64,000 nt of DNA. Source: Verrucomicrobiaceae bacterium. Lineage in GTDB: Bacteria; Verrucomicrobiota; Verrucomicrobiia; Opitutales; Intestinicryptomonadaceae. This document shows, piece by piece, positions 48,505-56,391 of the stretch; within the stretch, counting starts at the first letter, position 1, and the number at the start of each line of letters is the position of its first letter. Made by a program: the position numbers and the translations under genes. The stretch spans positions 83,030 to 147,029 of the forward strand of contig SUVO01000004.1 of assembly GCA_015061955.1 (NCBI GenBank), read 5' to 3'. The notes beneath the pieces are model-generated. The model worked only from the letters and a program-made list of their open reading frames with translations. It was not told the DNA's origin and ran no database searches.

Positions 48505-49323
48505 CTATTCTTTATTAGATATTTTATGCTTAAATCCACAATGTTCACACTTTGGAAGGATTTTTCTATTTTTTAAAAAAGTATCAAATTGTTCTTTGGA
48601 AATTTTTACGTATTCAGCTGAGGAGCCTTTTACATTTATATGATAACACCCATTTTTGTAAGTTCGCCAAGACCAATAGTGATCTTGATACTCATATAGA
48701 TAATGTTCAGATTTAAACAATTCGCCTTTGTAGGTGTATTTTTTTCTTGATATATCATATCTATTAACATACCCGACTATTTGCCATGTATTTTCTACCT
48801 GTTCAAGAAATATTATTTGAATTCCATCGTTGGCTATTTTCCTTTTTACAACTAATTTTGAGAAAGCTAAAATATAATCGTACGAAACTTTCAACGTTAT
48901 AACGTCTTCGGAAGCAGGATCAAACGGATACCGATAAGCAGATATTATATCGTCGTAATATTCTACCTTATATGCCAATAAAACATATGGATATTCGTCT
49001 GTTTTGTATTTAGAAAATATTGACTTAATTTCATCACAAGACTTGTTTTTTATAAAAGATTCGATAGCCGATTCATCGGGAGAAACCCAAAGAGATTCAT
49101 CTTTTGCAATTTCTTTAATTTCAATAGCAGAATTACTCTGTTTTTTTAATTTTAAAGAATTGTTTACAATGTCACGTATAGTAGAACATAGATGTGTAGT
49201 TTCTGAAGAATTATCTAATTTTATAAAGTTGCGAACACGCACTGATTCCGTATCTCTAATATGAAATAGCACCATACAACCACTCAAAAGCAAAGATAAA
49301 AAAACAACTAAAATACCACGCAT
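48505..49323 (-). CDS. Lipoprotein of unknown function, cassette copy 1, type B
   Basis: Predicted lipoprotein of about 272 residues with signal MRGILVVFLSLLLSGC (lipobox LLSGC) and no recognised domain. Carries the same central SYDYxxAFSKLVVKR, TWQIVGYVNRY and C-terminal ISKEQFD...CEHC elements as the type B gene of copy 2. Start at 49323 by TAATG overlap with the type A stop; an in-frame ATG at 49338 would put five residues before the signal peptide. Confidence 0.75.
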   Translation of the reverse strand: MRGILVVFLSLLLSGCMVLFHIRDTESVRVRNFIKLDNSSETTHLCSTIRDIVNNSLKLKKQSNSAIEIKEIAKDESLWVSPDESAIESFIKNKSCDEIKSIFSKYKTDEYPYVLLAYKVEYYDDIISAYRYPFDPASEDVITLKVSYDYILAFSKLVVKRKIANDGIQIIFLEQVENTWQIVGYVNRYDISRKKYTYKGELFKSEHYLYEYQDHYWSWRTYKNGCYHINVKGSSAEYVKISKEQFDTFLKNRKILPKCEHCGFKHKISNKE

Positions 49324-49874
49324 TATTTTACCCCCCATTGACTTTTTATTTCTAAATATTTTTGCTTAGAAATTTCCGACGTTCCCTCTTTATTTTTCAA
49401 GTAATATTTGGCAGAAACCTCATATTTTAACATCTTTTTAGTATTTATATCGTAAGCTAACGATACGTTACATTCAACCGATAAAACTTCAGCCAACGTT
49501 CTATTGTACACCTTAGATTCTTCTTTATACAATGTATCTTTTGCTACATTCGGAAATTCTTTATGTACATTTTCGTAAAATAAATCAGAAACTCCCCATG
49601 GATGAATGGTTATATTGCATTCTACATTTGGATTTCTCACCATTACAAATTTATCGACACTACTTATTTCTGCCGATTTGTCAAAATACGGTAGCCCTAT
49701 TTCATTGCGAAGTTGCAAATATAACTTGTTCTCTTGAAAAAACAAAGTACTTTCATCTTCGATTGAATACGTATAAATATCCATTGTACGCCATGTGTAG
49801 TTTCTATATATATATACACAACCAGTAGAAATAAAAGAAAACACAACAAGCAATATGCAAGCAACAATATTCAT
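49323..49874 (-). CDS. Lipoprotein of unknown function, cassette copy 1, type A
   Basis: Predicted lipoprotein of 183 residues, signal MNIVACILLVVFSFISTGC (lipobox ISTGC). First gene of the four-gene lipoprotein run. Homologous to the type A gene of copy 2 mainly in the region after the anchor and at the very C-terminus; the middle is diverged. Function unknown. The gene order A-B-A-B with identical junctions indicates a tandem duplication of a two-gene unit. Confidence 0.75.
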   Translation of the reverse strand: MNIVACILLVVFSFISTGCVYIYRNYTWRTMDIYTYSIEDESTLFFQENKLYLQLRNEIGLPYFDKSAEISSVDKFVMVRNPNVECNITIHPWGVSDLFYENVHKEFPNVAKDTLYKEESKVYNRTLAEVLSVECNVSLAYDINTKKMLKYEVSAKYYLKNKEGTSEISKQKYLEIKSQWGVK

Positions 49875-49911
49875 ATTGTTAGGAAAAAGAAATTCTATAA
49901 TTTTGTCAAAA

Positions 49912-49933
49912 AAAAAGTTCGACAGAACTTTTT
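49912..49933. other. Hairpin in the lipoprotein/NanA-like divergent region
   Basis: AAAAAGTTC (49912-49920) and GAACTTTTT (49925-49933) with loop GACA. It looks like a terminator but lies between two divergent starts, so it may be a leader attenuator or an operator. Confidence 0.5.
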
Positions 49934-49957
49934 GATTATTTTAGTAATTTATCTTGT

Positions 49958-50965
49958 ATGAAACAACTTAATAGACGCAACTTCTTAAAAGCTGGTGCAA
50001 CTATGGCTGCACTCGGAATTTTTCAAAACACATCTTTTGCTCAAGATAATTCTTCGCAAAAAATGTCTAAAGTAAAATTTAGTGGAATTATGCCAGCTCT
50101 CATAACTCCATTCGACAAAAATGGCAAAATAATGGAAGATGTTGTTCAAAAGCTTATCGACTATCAGCTAAACGCAGGTGTACAAGGCTTCTATGTATTA
50201 GGTGGAACGGGCGAAGGTGTTGTACTTACAATCGACCAACGCAAAGCTATGGTCGACGCCACTATAAAAGCAAATAGAGGACGTGGCAAAATTATCATCC
50301 ACACTGGTGCTATAAATCAAAACGAGGTTATGGAAATGACTCGCTATGCAACAAAAGCTGGTGCCGACGGAATATCATCAATATTGCCCTCAATTTACTT
50401 CAAGTATAACATGAAGGAACTATGCACATACTACAAGAAAATGGCAGACAACACAAACTTGCCTATCTTGGTGTATGCAAACCACACTGGCAATGGTGTC
50501 GATGTAAACGCAATGATTGATGATCTGTTGAAAATCGACAACATAATTGGAGCAAAAGACACGCGTGCAAATTATTATCAGATGTGGAATCTGAAACAAC
50601 TCAATGGTGGAAACATCAATGTTATAAATGGTCCAGATGAATCGCTTTTGTGTGGTCTTACAATGGGTGCCGATGGTGGTATAGGAACTACCTACAACGT
50701 AATGCCAGAAATATATGTTCAGCTGTATAAAAAATTTAAAGCTGACGATATTCAAGGTGCTATGCAAATGCAAACAAAAGCAAATAAGATTATAAAAGTA
50801 TTGCTCGACTGGGGCGAAGGTTATGTTATTAGAACAACTAAAGAAACCTTGAAACTGCGTGGTATCGATGTTGGCGACTCGGCTGCCCCTGCACTACCTT
50901 TTGAAAAATCGAAACTTGAAGCATTCAAAAAAGCAATGCAAGAAGCTGGTTATAATTTCTCATAA
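49958..50965 (+). CDS. Exported DapA/NanA-family aldolase or lyase
   Basis: Class I aldolase of the dihydrodipicolinate synthase / N-acetylneuraminate lyase family, 335 residues, with a twin-arginine-like signal (NRRNFLKAG, then hydrophobic, then SFAQ). The barrel holds GGTGEG (82-87), the catalytic Tyr in LVYANHTG (Y173), the Schiff-base Lys in IIGAKDT (K200), and GIGTTYNVMPEIY, which is closer to NanA than DapA. Members are normally cytoplasmic, so an exported form is unusual. It heads a run with a GDPD-family enzyme and a DUF5009 protein. Confidence 0.85.
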   Translation: MKQLNRRNFLKAGATMAALGIFQNTSFAQDNSSQKMSKVKFSGIMPALITPFDKNGKIMEDVVQKLIDYQLNAGVQGFYVLGGTGEGVVLTIDQRKAMVDATIKANRGRGKIIIHTGAINQNEVMEMTRYATKAGADGISSILPSIYFKYNMKELCTYYKKMADNTNLPILVYANHTGNGVDVNAMIDDLLKIDNIIGAKDTRANYYQMWNLKQLNGGNINVINGPDESLLCGLTMGADGGIGTTYNVMPEIYVQLYKKFKADDIQGAMQMQTKANKIIKVLLDWGEGYVIRTTKETLKLRGIDVGDSAAPALPFEKSKLEAFKKAMQEAGYNFS

Positions 50966-50985
50966 AATAAAAAAAAGAAAAAATC

Positions 50986-51942
50986 ATGAACAAACGCATA
51001 TTCTTAAAAACAATATTTTTTGCAACGTTGTTGTTGCCATTGTCGATTTTTGCAAAAGAAAAAACGCGTGCAGAAATTCTACTTGAACAACTAAAAGATC
51101 CAAATTGCAAAAAAGTATTTGTTGTTGCACATCGTGGCGACTGGCGAAACGCTTGCGAAAACTCGCTACATGCAATTCAAAGTTGCATTGATATGGGCGT
51201 CGATATTGTAGAAATTGACGTACGCCTAACAAAAGATGGAGTGCTTATTTTAAATCACGATAAGGACTTCAAACGCACTGGTGCTTTGGTAAACAAAAAA
51301 AACGCCTATAAAAATCTTTATAAAAAAGGCGAAGGCAATGTAAGCGATTACACTTATGCAGAAATACAAAAATATTTTGTATTGCGTAATGGAGCAGGTT
51401 CGCCTACCCCTTGGAAATATCCTACCCTTAAAGAAGCTATGCAGTTGGCAAAAGGTAAAATCTTAGTCAATATCGACAAAGGCTCGGCTTATATGGACAA
51501 GGTACAAAAAGTCCTTGAAGAAACTGGTACAGAAAATCAAGTTATCTACAAAGGAGGAGCGCCATATCAACGTGTTCGCAAGCAGTATGGCGATTTACTC
51601 GATAAAATCATCTATATGCCAATCACTACAGATGCTAACAAAAATTTCTCTGCCTATATTGATGATTTTATAACGAACTATCGTCCGTTAGCGTTTGAGT
51701 TGATTTACAGAACTGAAAAATCGCCAATGCTCGAAAAAATCAAAGAAATAAAAAAGCAAAAAATTAAAGTTTGGGTGAACACTTTATGGCCACGCATGCA
51801 AGCAGGACACTCCGATGAATACGCTTATCTCGACCCAGATGCACATTGGGGATGGGTTGTACGTCATGGTGCAGACATCATGCAGACAGACCGTCCAGCA
51901 GACATGTTGAAATATCTTCGAAGTAAAGGATTACACGAATAA
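50986..51942 (+). CDS. Exported glycerophosphodiester phosphodiesterase-family protein
   Basis: GDPD-family TIM-barrel phosphodiesterase (318 residues) with a signal peptide MNKRIFLKTIFFATLLLPLS. Catalytic and metal positions visible: AHRGDW (H49, R50), EIDVRLTKDG (E77, D79) and NHD (H91), then W-rich C-terminal VWVNTLWP. Substrate could be a glycerophosphodiester or a teichoic-like or glycan phosphodiester outside the cytoplasm. It lies 20 bases after the NanA-like gene. Confidence 0.88.
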   Translation: MNKRIFLKTIFFATLLLPLSIFAKEKTRAEILLEQLKDPNCKKVFVVAHRGDWRNACENSLHAIQSCIDMGVDIVEIDVRLTKDGVLILNHDKDFKRTGALVNKKNAYKNLYKKGEGNVSDYTYAEIQKYFVLRNGAGSPTPWKYPTLKEAMQLAKGKILVNIDKGSAYMDKVQKVLEETGTENQVIYKGGAPYQRVRKQYGDLLDKIIYMPITTDANKNFSAYIDDFITNYRPLAFELIYRTEKSPMLEKIKEIKKQKIKVWVNTLWPRMQAGHSDEYAYLDPDAHWGWVVRHGADIMQTDRPADMLKYLRSKGLHE

Positions 51943-51956
51943 CTTATGAAAAAACA

Positions 51957-53051
51957 ATGAACTCACAAAATCTACAAAATCAATCTCACCGTCTGTTATC
52001 AATAGACGTTCTGCGTGGCTTTGATATGTTCTTCATAATGGGAGGCAGTGCCATTATGATTGCTCTATGCAATTTGTTTCCTTGTGAATTTTCAGCAAGC
52101 ATAGCTAAGCAATTTAAACATGTTCAATGGAATGGCTTTGCATTTCAAGATATGATTTTCCCATTATTCTTGTTTATAGCTGGTATATCCTTCCCATTCT
52201 CGTATCAAAAAAGTTTAGACAACGGATACACTATGGGAAAAATTCGCTTAAACATAATCAAGCGTGGTGTTATCTTAATTTTACTCGGTATTATATACAA
52301 CAATGCAATTGGCTTTGATTTTGAAAATATGCGATTTTATAGTGTACTTGGTAGAATAGGTATTGCGTGGGCGATAGGTGCAATGCTATACACATTCTTC
52401 TCAAGAAATGTCAGAATTGCAATAGCAGTAGCAATTCCATTGATATATTGGTGGATATTATCGTTGGGCGATTTCACACTTGAAAACAATATTGTGGCTA
52501 TTGTTGATCGCAAAATAATGCTCGGCAAGTTAATTGAAAAAAACATCTTCGATCCTGAAGGTTTAGTTTCTATGATACCAGCCATTACAACTGCAATGTT
52601 TGGTATTTTTGCTGGTGAAATTGTACGAACAAAAGATTTTAGCGAGTATAAAAAAGTTGGCACGTTATTTGTAATAGGTGCTATTCTCATACTCTTGGGC
52701 TTAGTTTGGAACAACGTATTACCTATCAACAAAAAGCTTTGGACATCATCGTACACTTGCTTTGTTGGTGGTTTATCTTATGTAATTTTTGCCTTGTTCT
52801 ACCTGATAATCGACGTTTTCAAATTTAGAAAGTGGACATTTTTCTTTACTGTAATTGGCGTAAATTCAATCACCGTATATTTGGCACAACGCATTATTCC
52901 GTTTGCAAAAGTTAGAGATTTCTTATTTGCAGGTACAGTAAAACTAATGCCCGACGATTATCATAAATTTGCACTTGCTGTATGCTATACACTTACCGTA
53001 TGGTTGTTTTTATACATACTCTATCGCAAAAAAATATTTTTAAAAATATAA
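51957..53051 (+). CDS. DUF5009 / heparan-glucosaminide N-acetyltransferase-like membrane protein
   Basis: Polytopic membrane protein (364 residues, about ten helices) starting with RLLSIDVLRGFDMFFIMGGS, the hallmark of the DUF5009/YeiB-NagX group that includes lysosomal heparan-alpha-glucosaminide acetyltransferase. Such proteins are thought to pass acetyl groups from cytoplasmic acetyl-CoA to sugars on the other side of the membrane. It begins 14 bases after the GDPD gene and so belongs to the same unit. Confidence 0.82.
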   Translation: MNSQNLQNQSHRLLSIDVLRGFDMFFIMGGSAIMIALCNLFPCEFSASIAKQFKHVQWNGFAFQDMIFPLFLFIAGISFPFSYQKSLDNGYTMGKIRLNIIKRGVILILLGIIYNNAIGFDFENMRFYSVLGRIGIAWAIGAMLYTFFSRNVRIAIAVAIPLIYWWILSLGDFTLENNIVAIVDRKIMLGKLIEKNIFDPEGLVSMIPAITTAMFGIFAGEIVRTKDFSEYKKVGTLFVIGAILILLGLVWNNVLPINKKLWTSSYTCFVGGLSYVIFALFYLIIDVFKFRKWTFFFTVIGVNSITVYLAQRIIPFAKVRDFLFAGTVKLMPDDYHKFALAVCYTLTVWLFLYILYRKKIFLKI

Positions 53052-53070
53052 TTTATAACAAATAAAAAAC

Positions 53071-53100
53071 AAAGGGCTTCTCGAGATCGGGAGCCCTTTA
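53071..53100. terminator. Bidirectional terminator after the DUF5009 gene
   Basis: Hairpin AAAGGGCT...AGCCCTTT (outer arms 53071-53078 and 53092-53099) with an imperfect inner stem. Shared with the convergent beta-helix gene. Confidence 0.8.
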
Positions 53101-53115
53101 TTCATTATCAAAGAT

Positions 53116-54813
53116 TTATTTTTTCTTTGGAAGAAATCTTTTTACAGCTTGTTTTTCCGACAACGTTGAGCCATCAGGAGCAATGTATGTTTCGTTTTCA
53201 AATGTAATATCACGACCATTTGTAATTACAACTGCCCTATTTTTAGATGTCTTAGACAGATAATATTTATTGTTTGAAAACTTTAAATTACACAACTGTT
53301 CAACAAAATTTTTCTGGCTATTTGCCGCTGAAATCAACACGCAATTTCGCTGGATATTTCGAAAAACATTATTTCTTACAACTATATTCTGTGGTACAGG
53401 ACCTTCATGAAAACTTCCAGCCTCGTTGCCTATCCAAATTCCTATATTAGAATTTTCAAAAGTATTATTTTCAATAATACCATTGCGAGAACGCACCACA
53501 ATTGCACGGACTCGCTGAATGCCAAAGTAATTATCGGCAACTCTAAAATTATCGGATAGATAATCCATACTAAACAAGTGGGTTTGATTTTTATTTTTCC
53601 AAACTTCTCCCGTAGTAAAAGCCAACTGATCTTGTGGAATCCATTCAATTACATCTGGAATTGGCTTATCGGTTTCAATTATATTATGTTTTTTTGCAAC
53701 AACTGTAATACCATCAGCCCATTTGCCCGTATCTGCGTAATAAACGCCTAACTTTGTGCCTACTTTTACAATATATGTGTGGCGTGAAAGCTTGTATTTG
53801 TTATTGCCCAAGTCTTTTACTATGCGAATGGGATTTGCCGATATATTTACATGATCGTCTAATATTCCTTCAAAACAGCAACCTATAATATGTGGACCAA
53901 TTTTATTATTTTTGAAATGTACCCCATCGACGACACCTGCTGTTAAATCGCCCTTATCTCTATATGTAATTTTGCACTTTTTTATGGTAATTAAGCCTTC
54001 GTTATTTCCACCAAAATATGCCAAACAATGACCTGCCCCAAACATACCTTTTATACCTTGAGCTTCCAAATTTTCAAAAGTAATATTTGAACTATTCAAA
54101 ACAGAAACGTGTCCTGAATGCTTGTTGATATTATACTCGTAAAAAGTACTCATTAAAAATCTATCGTTTTTATTGGTTGTTTTCAACAAACGCTTGCTTT
54201 TTGGAAAAACCTTATACACGTTATTTTCCGAAGTACGTTCAATCTTCTTTATAAAAATAACATGGTTTATAGAATCAAATTTCAACATTGGTTTATCGGG
54301 CTGATACATACTACCCCACGACCAACCTCTACGAGAATATTTTTTTACAAAATCATCTGATGGTAAAAGAGGATAACCATCTTGTACTTTAAATGTAAAA
54401 TAACCGTCTTTGGCATTAACTTCAGATACAAAGCCCTGCGTAAAATCTTTTATACTATATCGAGTTATAAAATTTTTAATTACAATGTTTTCGCACTTTC
54501 TTAAAAATGAAAAAGAATTACAAGGGTGTATAACAACAGTAGCTCCATTGCCATCAATTGTTACGTTTTTCATTTCTTTTAATTCTAATAATGCGTCGCC
54601 ATTTCTCGATATAGGGAAATTGTATAATTTCTTTGAAAAAACTATAGTAGTTTGCTTGCCATTTGTTGCCTTTACATCTTTGAGAATTCTATTCATGACT
54701 GCAATGCCGTCATCACCATCTTTGTAGAAGTCATCAAACTTTATTGTAGTTGCGTATCCTTGCACAGTAATGAAAGCAAGCACATATGCTAAAATTTTAT
54801 TTAGATTTTTCAT
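53116..54813 (-). CDS. Exported right-handed beta-helix protein, GH110-like
   Basis: Predicted exported protein of about 565 residues: signal MKNLNKILAYVLAFITVQGYA, then parallel beta-helix repeats (ENIVIKNF, NVTIDGNGATVVI, GIIENNTFENSNIGIWIGN). The central segment DGVHFKNNKIGP followed by CCFEGILDDHVNI resembles the acidic active-site rungs of GH110 alpha-galactosidases, and the overall length fits. Substrate is not established; a polysaccharide-degrading role is likely. The start at 54813 is set by the signal peptide; the frame is open a further 36 bases. Confidence 0.7.
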   Translation of the reverse strand: MKNLNKILAYVLAFITVQGYATTIKFDDFYKDGDDGIAVMNRILKDVKATNGKQTTIVFSKKLYNFPISRNGDALLELKEMKNVTIDGNGATVVIHPCNSFSFLRKCENIVIKNFITRYSIKDFTQGFVSEVNAKDGYFTFKVQDGYPLLPSDDFVKKYSRRGWSWGSMYQPDKPMLKFDSINHVIFIKKIERTSENNVYKVFPKSKRLLKTTNKNDRFLMSTFYEYNINKHSGHVSVLNSSNITFENLEAQGIKGMFGAGHCLAYFGGNNEGLITIKKCKITYRDKGDLTAGVVDGVHFKNNKIGPHIIGCCFEGILDDHVNISANPIRIVKDLGNNKYKLSRHTYIVKVGTKLGVYYADTGKWADGITVVAKKHNIIETDKPIPDVIEWIPQDQLAFTTGEVWKNKNQTHLFSMDYLSDNFRVADNYFGIQRVRAIVVRSRNGIIENNTFENSNIGIWIGNEAGSFHEGPVPQNIVVRNNVFRNIQRNCVLISAANSQKNFVEQLCNLKFSNNKYYLSKTSKNRAVVITNGRDITFENETYIAPDGSTLSEKQAVKRFLPKKK

Positions 54814-54968
54814 TAGTATACTTCTATATTTTTTTAGAAAAAGATGCAATTTTATTCTCAGACATTTTTTAAAAAACCAAGATTTTTATTTACTACCGAA
54901 TATACATACAAAAACAATTTGTTTGAAACTTTTTTACAAAATGTTTGTTATATTAAGAAAAGGAAAAT

Positions 54969-55388
54969 ATGAAAAAACTAATAACACTTATACTTTCGTT
55001 GTTGATATTGATTTCTACACTATCAGTAGCTTCGGCTAAAACCTTTCGTGATAAATACGGAAATCGTACAGGCTCTACCTCTGTTGAAGGTAAAACAACA
55101 ATCTTTCGTGATAAATACGGAAATCGTAAGGGCTCGGCTACTGTTGAAGGTAAAACAACAATCTTTCGCGATAAATACGGAAATCGTAAGGGCTCTGCCT
55201 CTGTTGAAGGTAAAACAACAATCTTTCGCGATAAATACGGAAATCGTAAGGGCTCGGCTACTGTTGAAGGAAAAACAACAACATTTCGCGATAAATACGG
55301 AAATCGTACAGGCTCGGCTACCATTGAGGGTGGGAAAATAATCTATCGCGACAAATACGGAAATCGAACTGGCTCTGTTTCCGAGTAA
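54969..55388 (+). CDS. Small exported protein of six 20-residue repeats
   Basis: 139 residues: signal MKKLITLILSLLILISTLSVASA, then six near-identical copies of a 20-residue unit of the form FRDKYGNR-T/K-GSA-T/S-VEGKTT. Each unit has two turn-rich beta-like strands with GNRxG, so a repetitive beta structure is likely. No function recognised; similar RDxYGNxxG repeats occur in exported or surface proteins of various bacteria. Preceded by an AAAAGGAAAAT ribosome site and followed by a strong terminator, so it is a real single-gene unit. Confidence 0.85.
   Translation: MKKLITLILSLLILISTLSVASAKTFRDKYGNRTGSTSVEGKTTIFRDKYGNRKGSATVEGKTTIFRDKYGNRKGSASVEGKTTIFRDKYGNRKGSATVEGKTTTFRDKYGNRTGSATIEGGKIIYRDKYGNRTGSVSE
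55038..55385 (+). repeat. Exact 60-bp tandem repeat array inside the small exported gene
   Basis: TTTCG-T/C-GATAAATACGGAAAT-type blocks recur every 60 bases beginning at 55044, 55104, 55164, 55224, 55284 and 55344 (the last diverged at both ends). Units 2 to 4 are nearly identical at DNA level, including silent positions, indicating recent expansion or gene conversion. Confidence 0.95.
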
Positions 55389-55390
55389 AT

Positions 55391-55420
55391 AAAAAAGTCT
55401 CCCGAATGGGAGACTTTTTT
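55391..55420. terminator. Bidirectional terminator between the repeat gene and xerC
   Basis: Perfect stem of A6-GTCTCCC with GGGAGAC-T6 (55391-55403 with 55408-55420), loop GAAT. Confidence 0.93.
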
Positions 55421-56384
55421 ATTTTGAACTGCCTTTTACATTCATTTTTTTACGAGGATGTTTTGATGTATATTCAGAAATAATATCATCGCGAACAAGT
55501 TGAGTATAAATCTGTGTTGTAGCTAAATCGCTATGTCCTAACATTTCTTTAATTGAAAATAAATTAGCACCGTTGCGCAATAAATGTGTAGCAAACGAAT
55601 GACGCAACGCATGAGGTTTTGCAGTTGTTGAAACGTTTGCCATTTGTGCATATTTCTTCAAATTATACCAAAAGGTTTTTCGAGAAATTTTTTTACCACG
55701 TCGAGTTATAAATAATTCGGCACAATGCGATTTTTTTGCGAGTTCGCCACGATGTTTTCTGTATTCTTCAATAGCACTCAAAGCTAAATCTCCCACAGGA
55801 ACAAGGCGTGTTTTATTACCCTTACCAACTACTCGAATTATTTTTTCATGAGCATCAATATCGCTCTCACGCAAACTGCACAACTCCGACACACGCAAAC
55901 CACTTGAATATATAAGCTCAAGCATTGCTCTATCACGATAGGCTTCTGGCGTCTGACCTTCAACTGCAATTATTATATTGTCTATTTCTGCAGATTCCAA
56001 AACTTCAGGTTCTGGACGAAAAACCTTTGGGCGCGCTATCAACTGGCTCAAATTTTTCGACCAAATATCTTCATCAATCAAGTATATTGCCAAAGTTCGC
56101 AAAGCACTAATTTTGCGTGATTGCGTTGTTGTCTTTGCAATACGCGATATTTCTGAAATCCATTCTATGAGAGTTTCGGCTTGAACATCAGCAAAATTCT
56201 TTACACCTTTAGCAACAGAAAATTCACAAAACTGAAGAAGATCGCTAAAATAAGAATCTATTGTATTTTTACCACGCCCCAACTCCATTTTTAAGTATGC
56301 CGAAAAATCTTCAAGAACTGCCGACATTCCTATTGGCAACGCCTTGAAACGTTTTTGTTTTTCGGTAATTGGTTTTTCGGGCAT
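55419..56384 (-). CDS. Tyrosine recombinase XerC/XerD type
   Basis: Site-specific recombinase, probably resolving chromosome dimers at dif. N-terminal SAM-like core-binding domain (about 20-110) and catalytic domain with the full set R164 (SGLRVSEL), K188, H258 and R261 (HALRHSFATHLL), H284 (LGHSDLATTQ) and nucleophile Y293. 321 residues. Whether it is XerC or XerD cannot be decided; it lies in a housekeeping cluster, not a mobile element. Confidence 0.92.
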   Translation of the reverse strand: MPEKPITEKQKRFKALPIGMSAVLEDFSAYLKMELGRGKNTIDSYFSDLLQFCEFSVAKGVKNFADVQAETLIEWISEISRIAKTTTQSRKISALRTLAIYLIDEDIWSKNLSQLIARPKVFRPEPEVLESAEIDNIIIAVEGQTPEAYRDRAMLELIYSSGLRVSELCSLRESDIDAHEKIIRVVGKGNKTRLVPVGDLALSAIEEYRKHRGELAKKSHCAELFITRRGKKISRKTFWYNLKKYAQMANVSTTAKPHALRHSFATHLLRNGANLFSIKEMLGHSDLATTQIYTQLVRDDIISEYTSKHPRKKMNVKGSSK

Positions 56385-56391
56385 ACAAAAG

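Noticed and set aside
55038..55385. Regular 60-bp repeats as a CRISPR array
   Set aside because: There are no unique spacers; the repeats are continuous, in frame and encode a repetitive exported protein with its own signal peptide, ribosome site and terminator.
55419..56384. Tyrosine recombinase as a mark of an integrative element
   Set aside because: Its length, motifs and housekeeping neighbours (meaB, rmuC, dnaX) fit chromosomal XerC/D; there are no attachment-site repeats, tRNA or phage genes around it.
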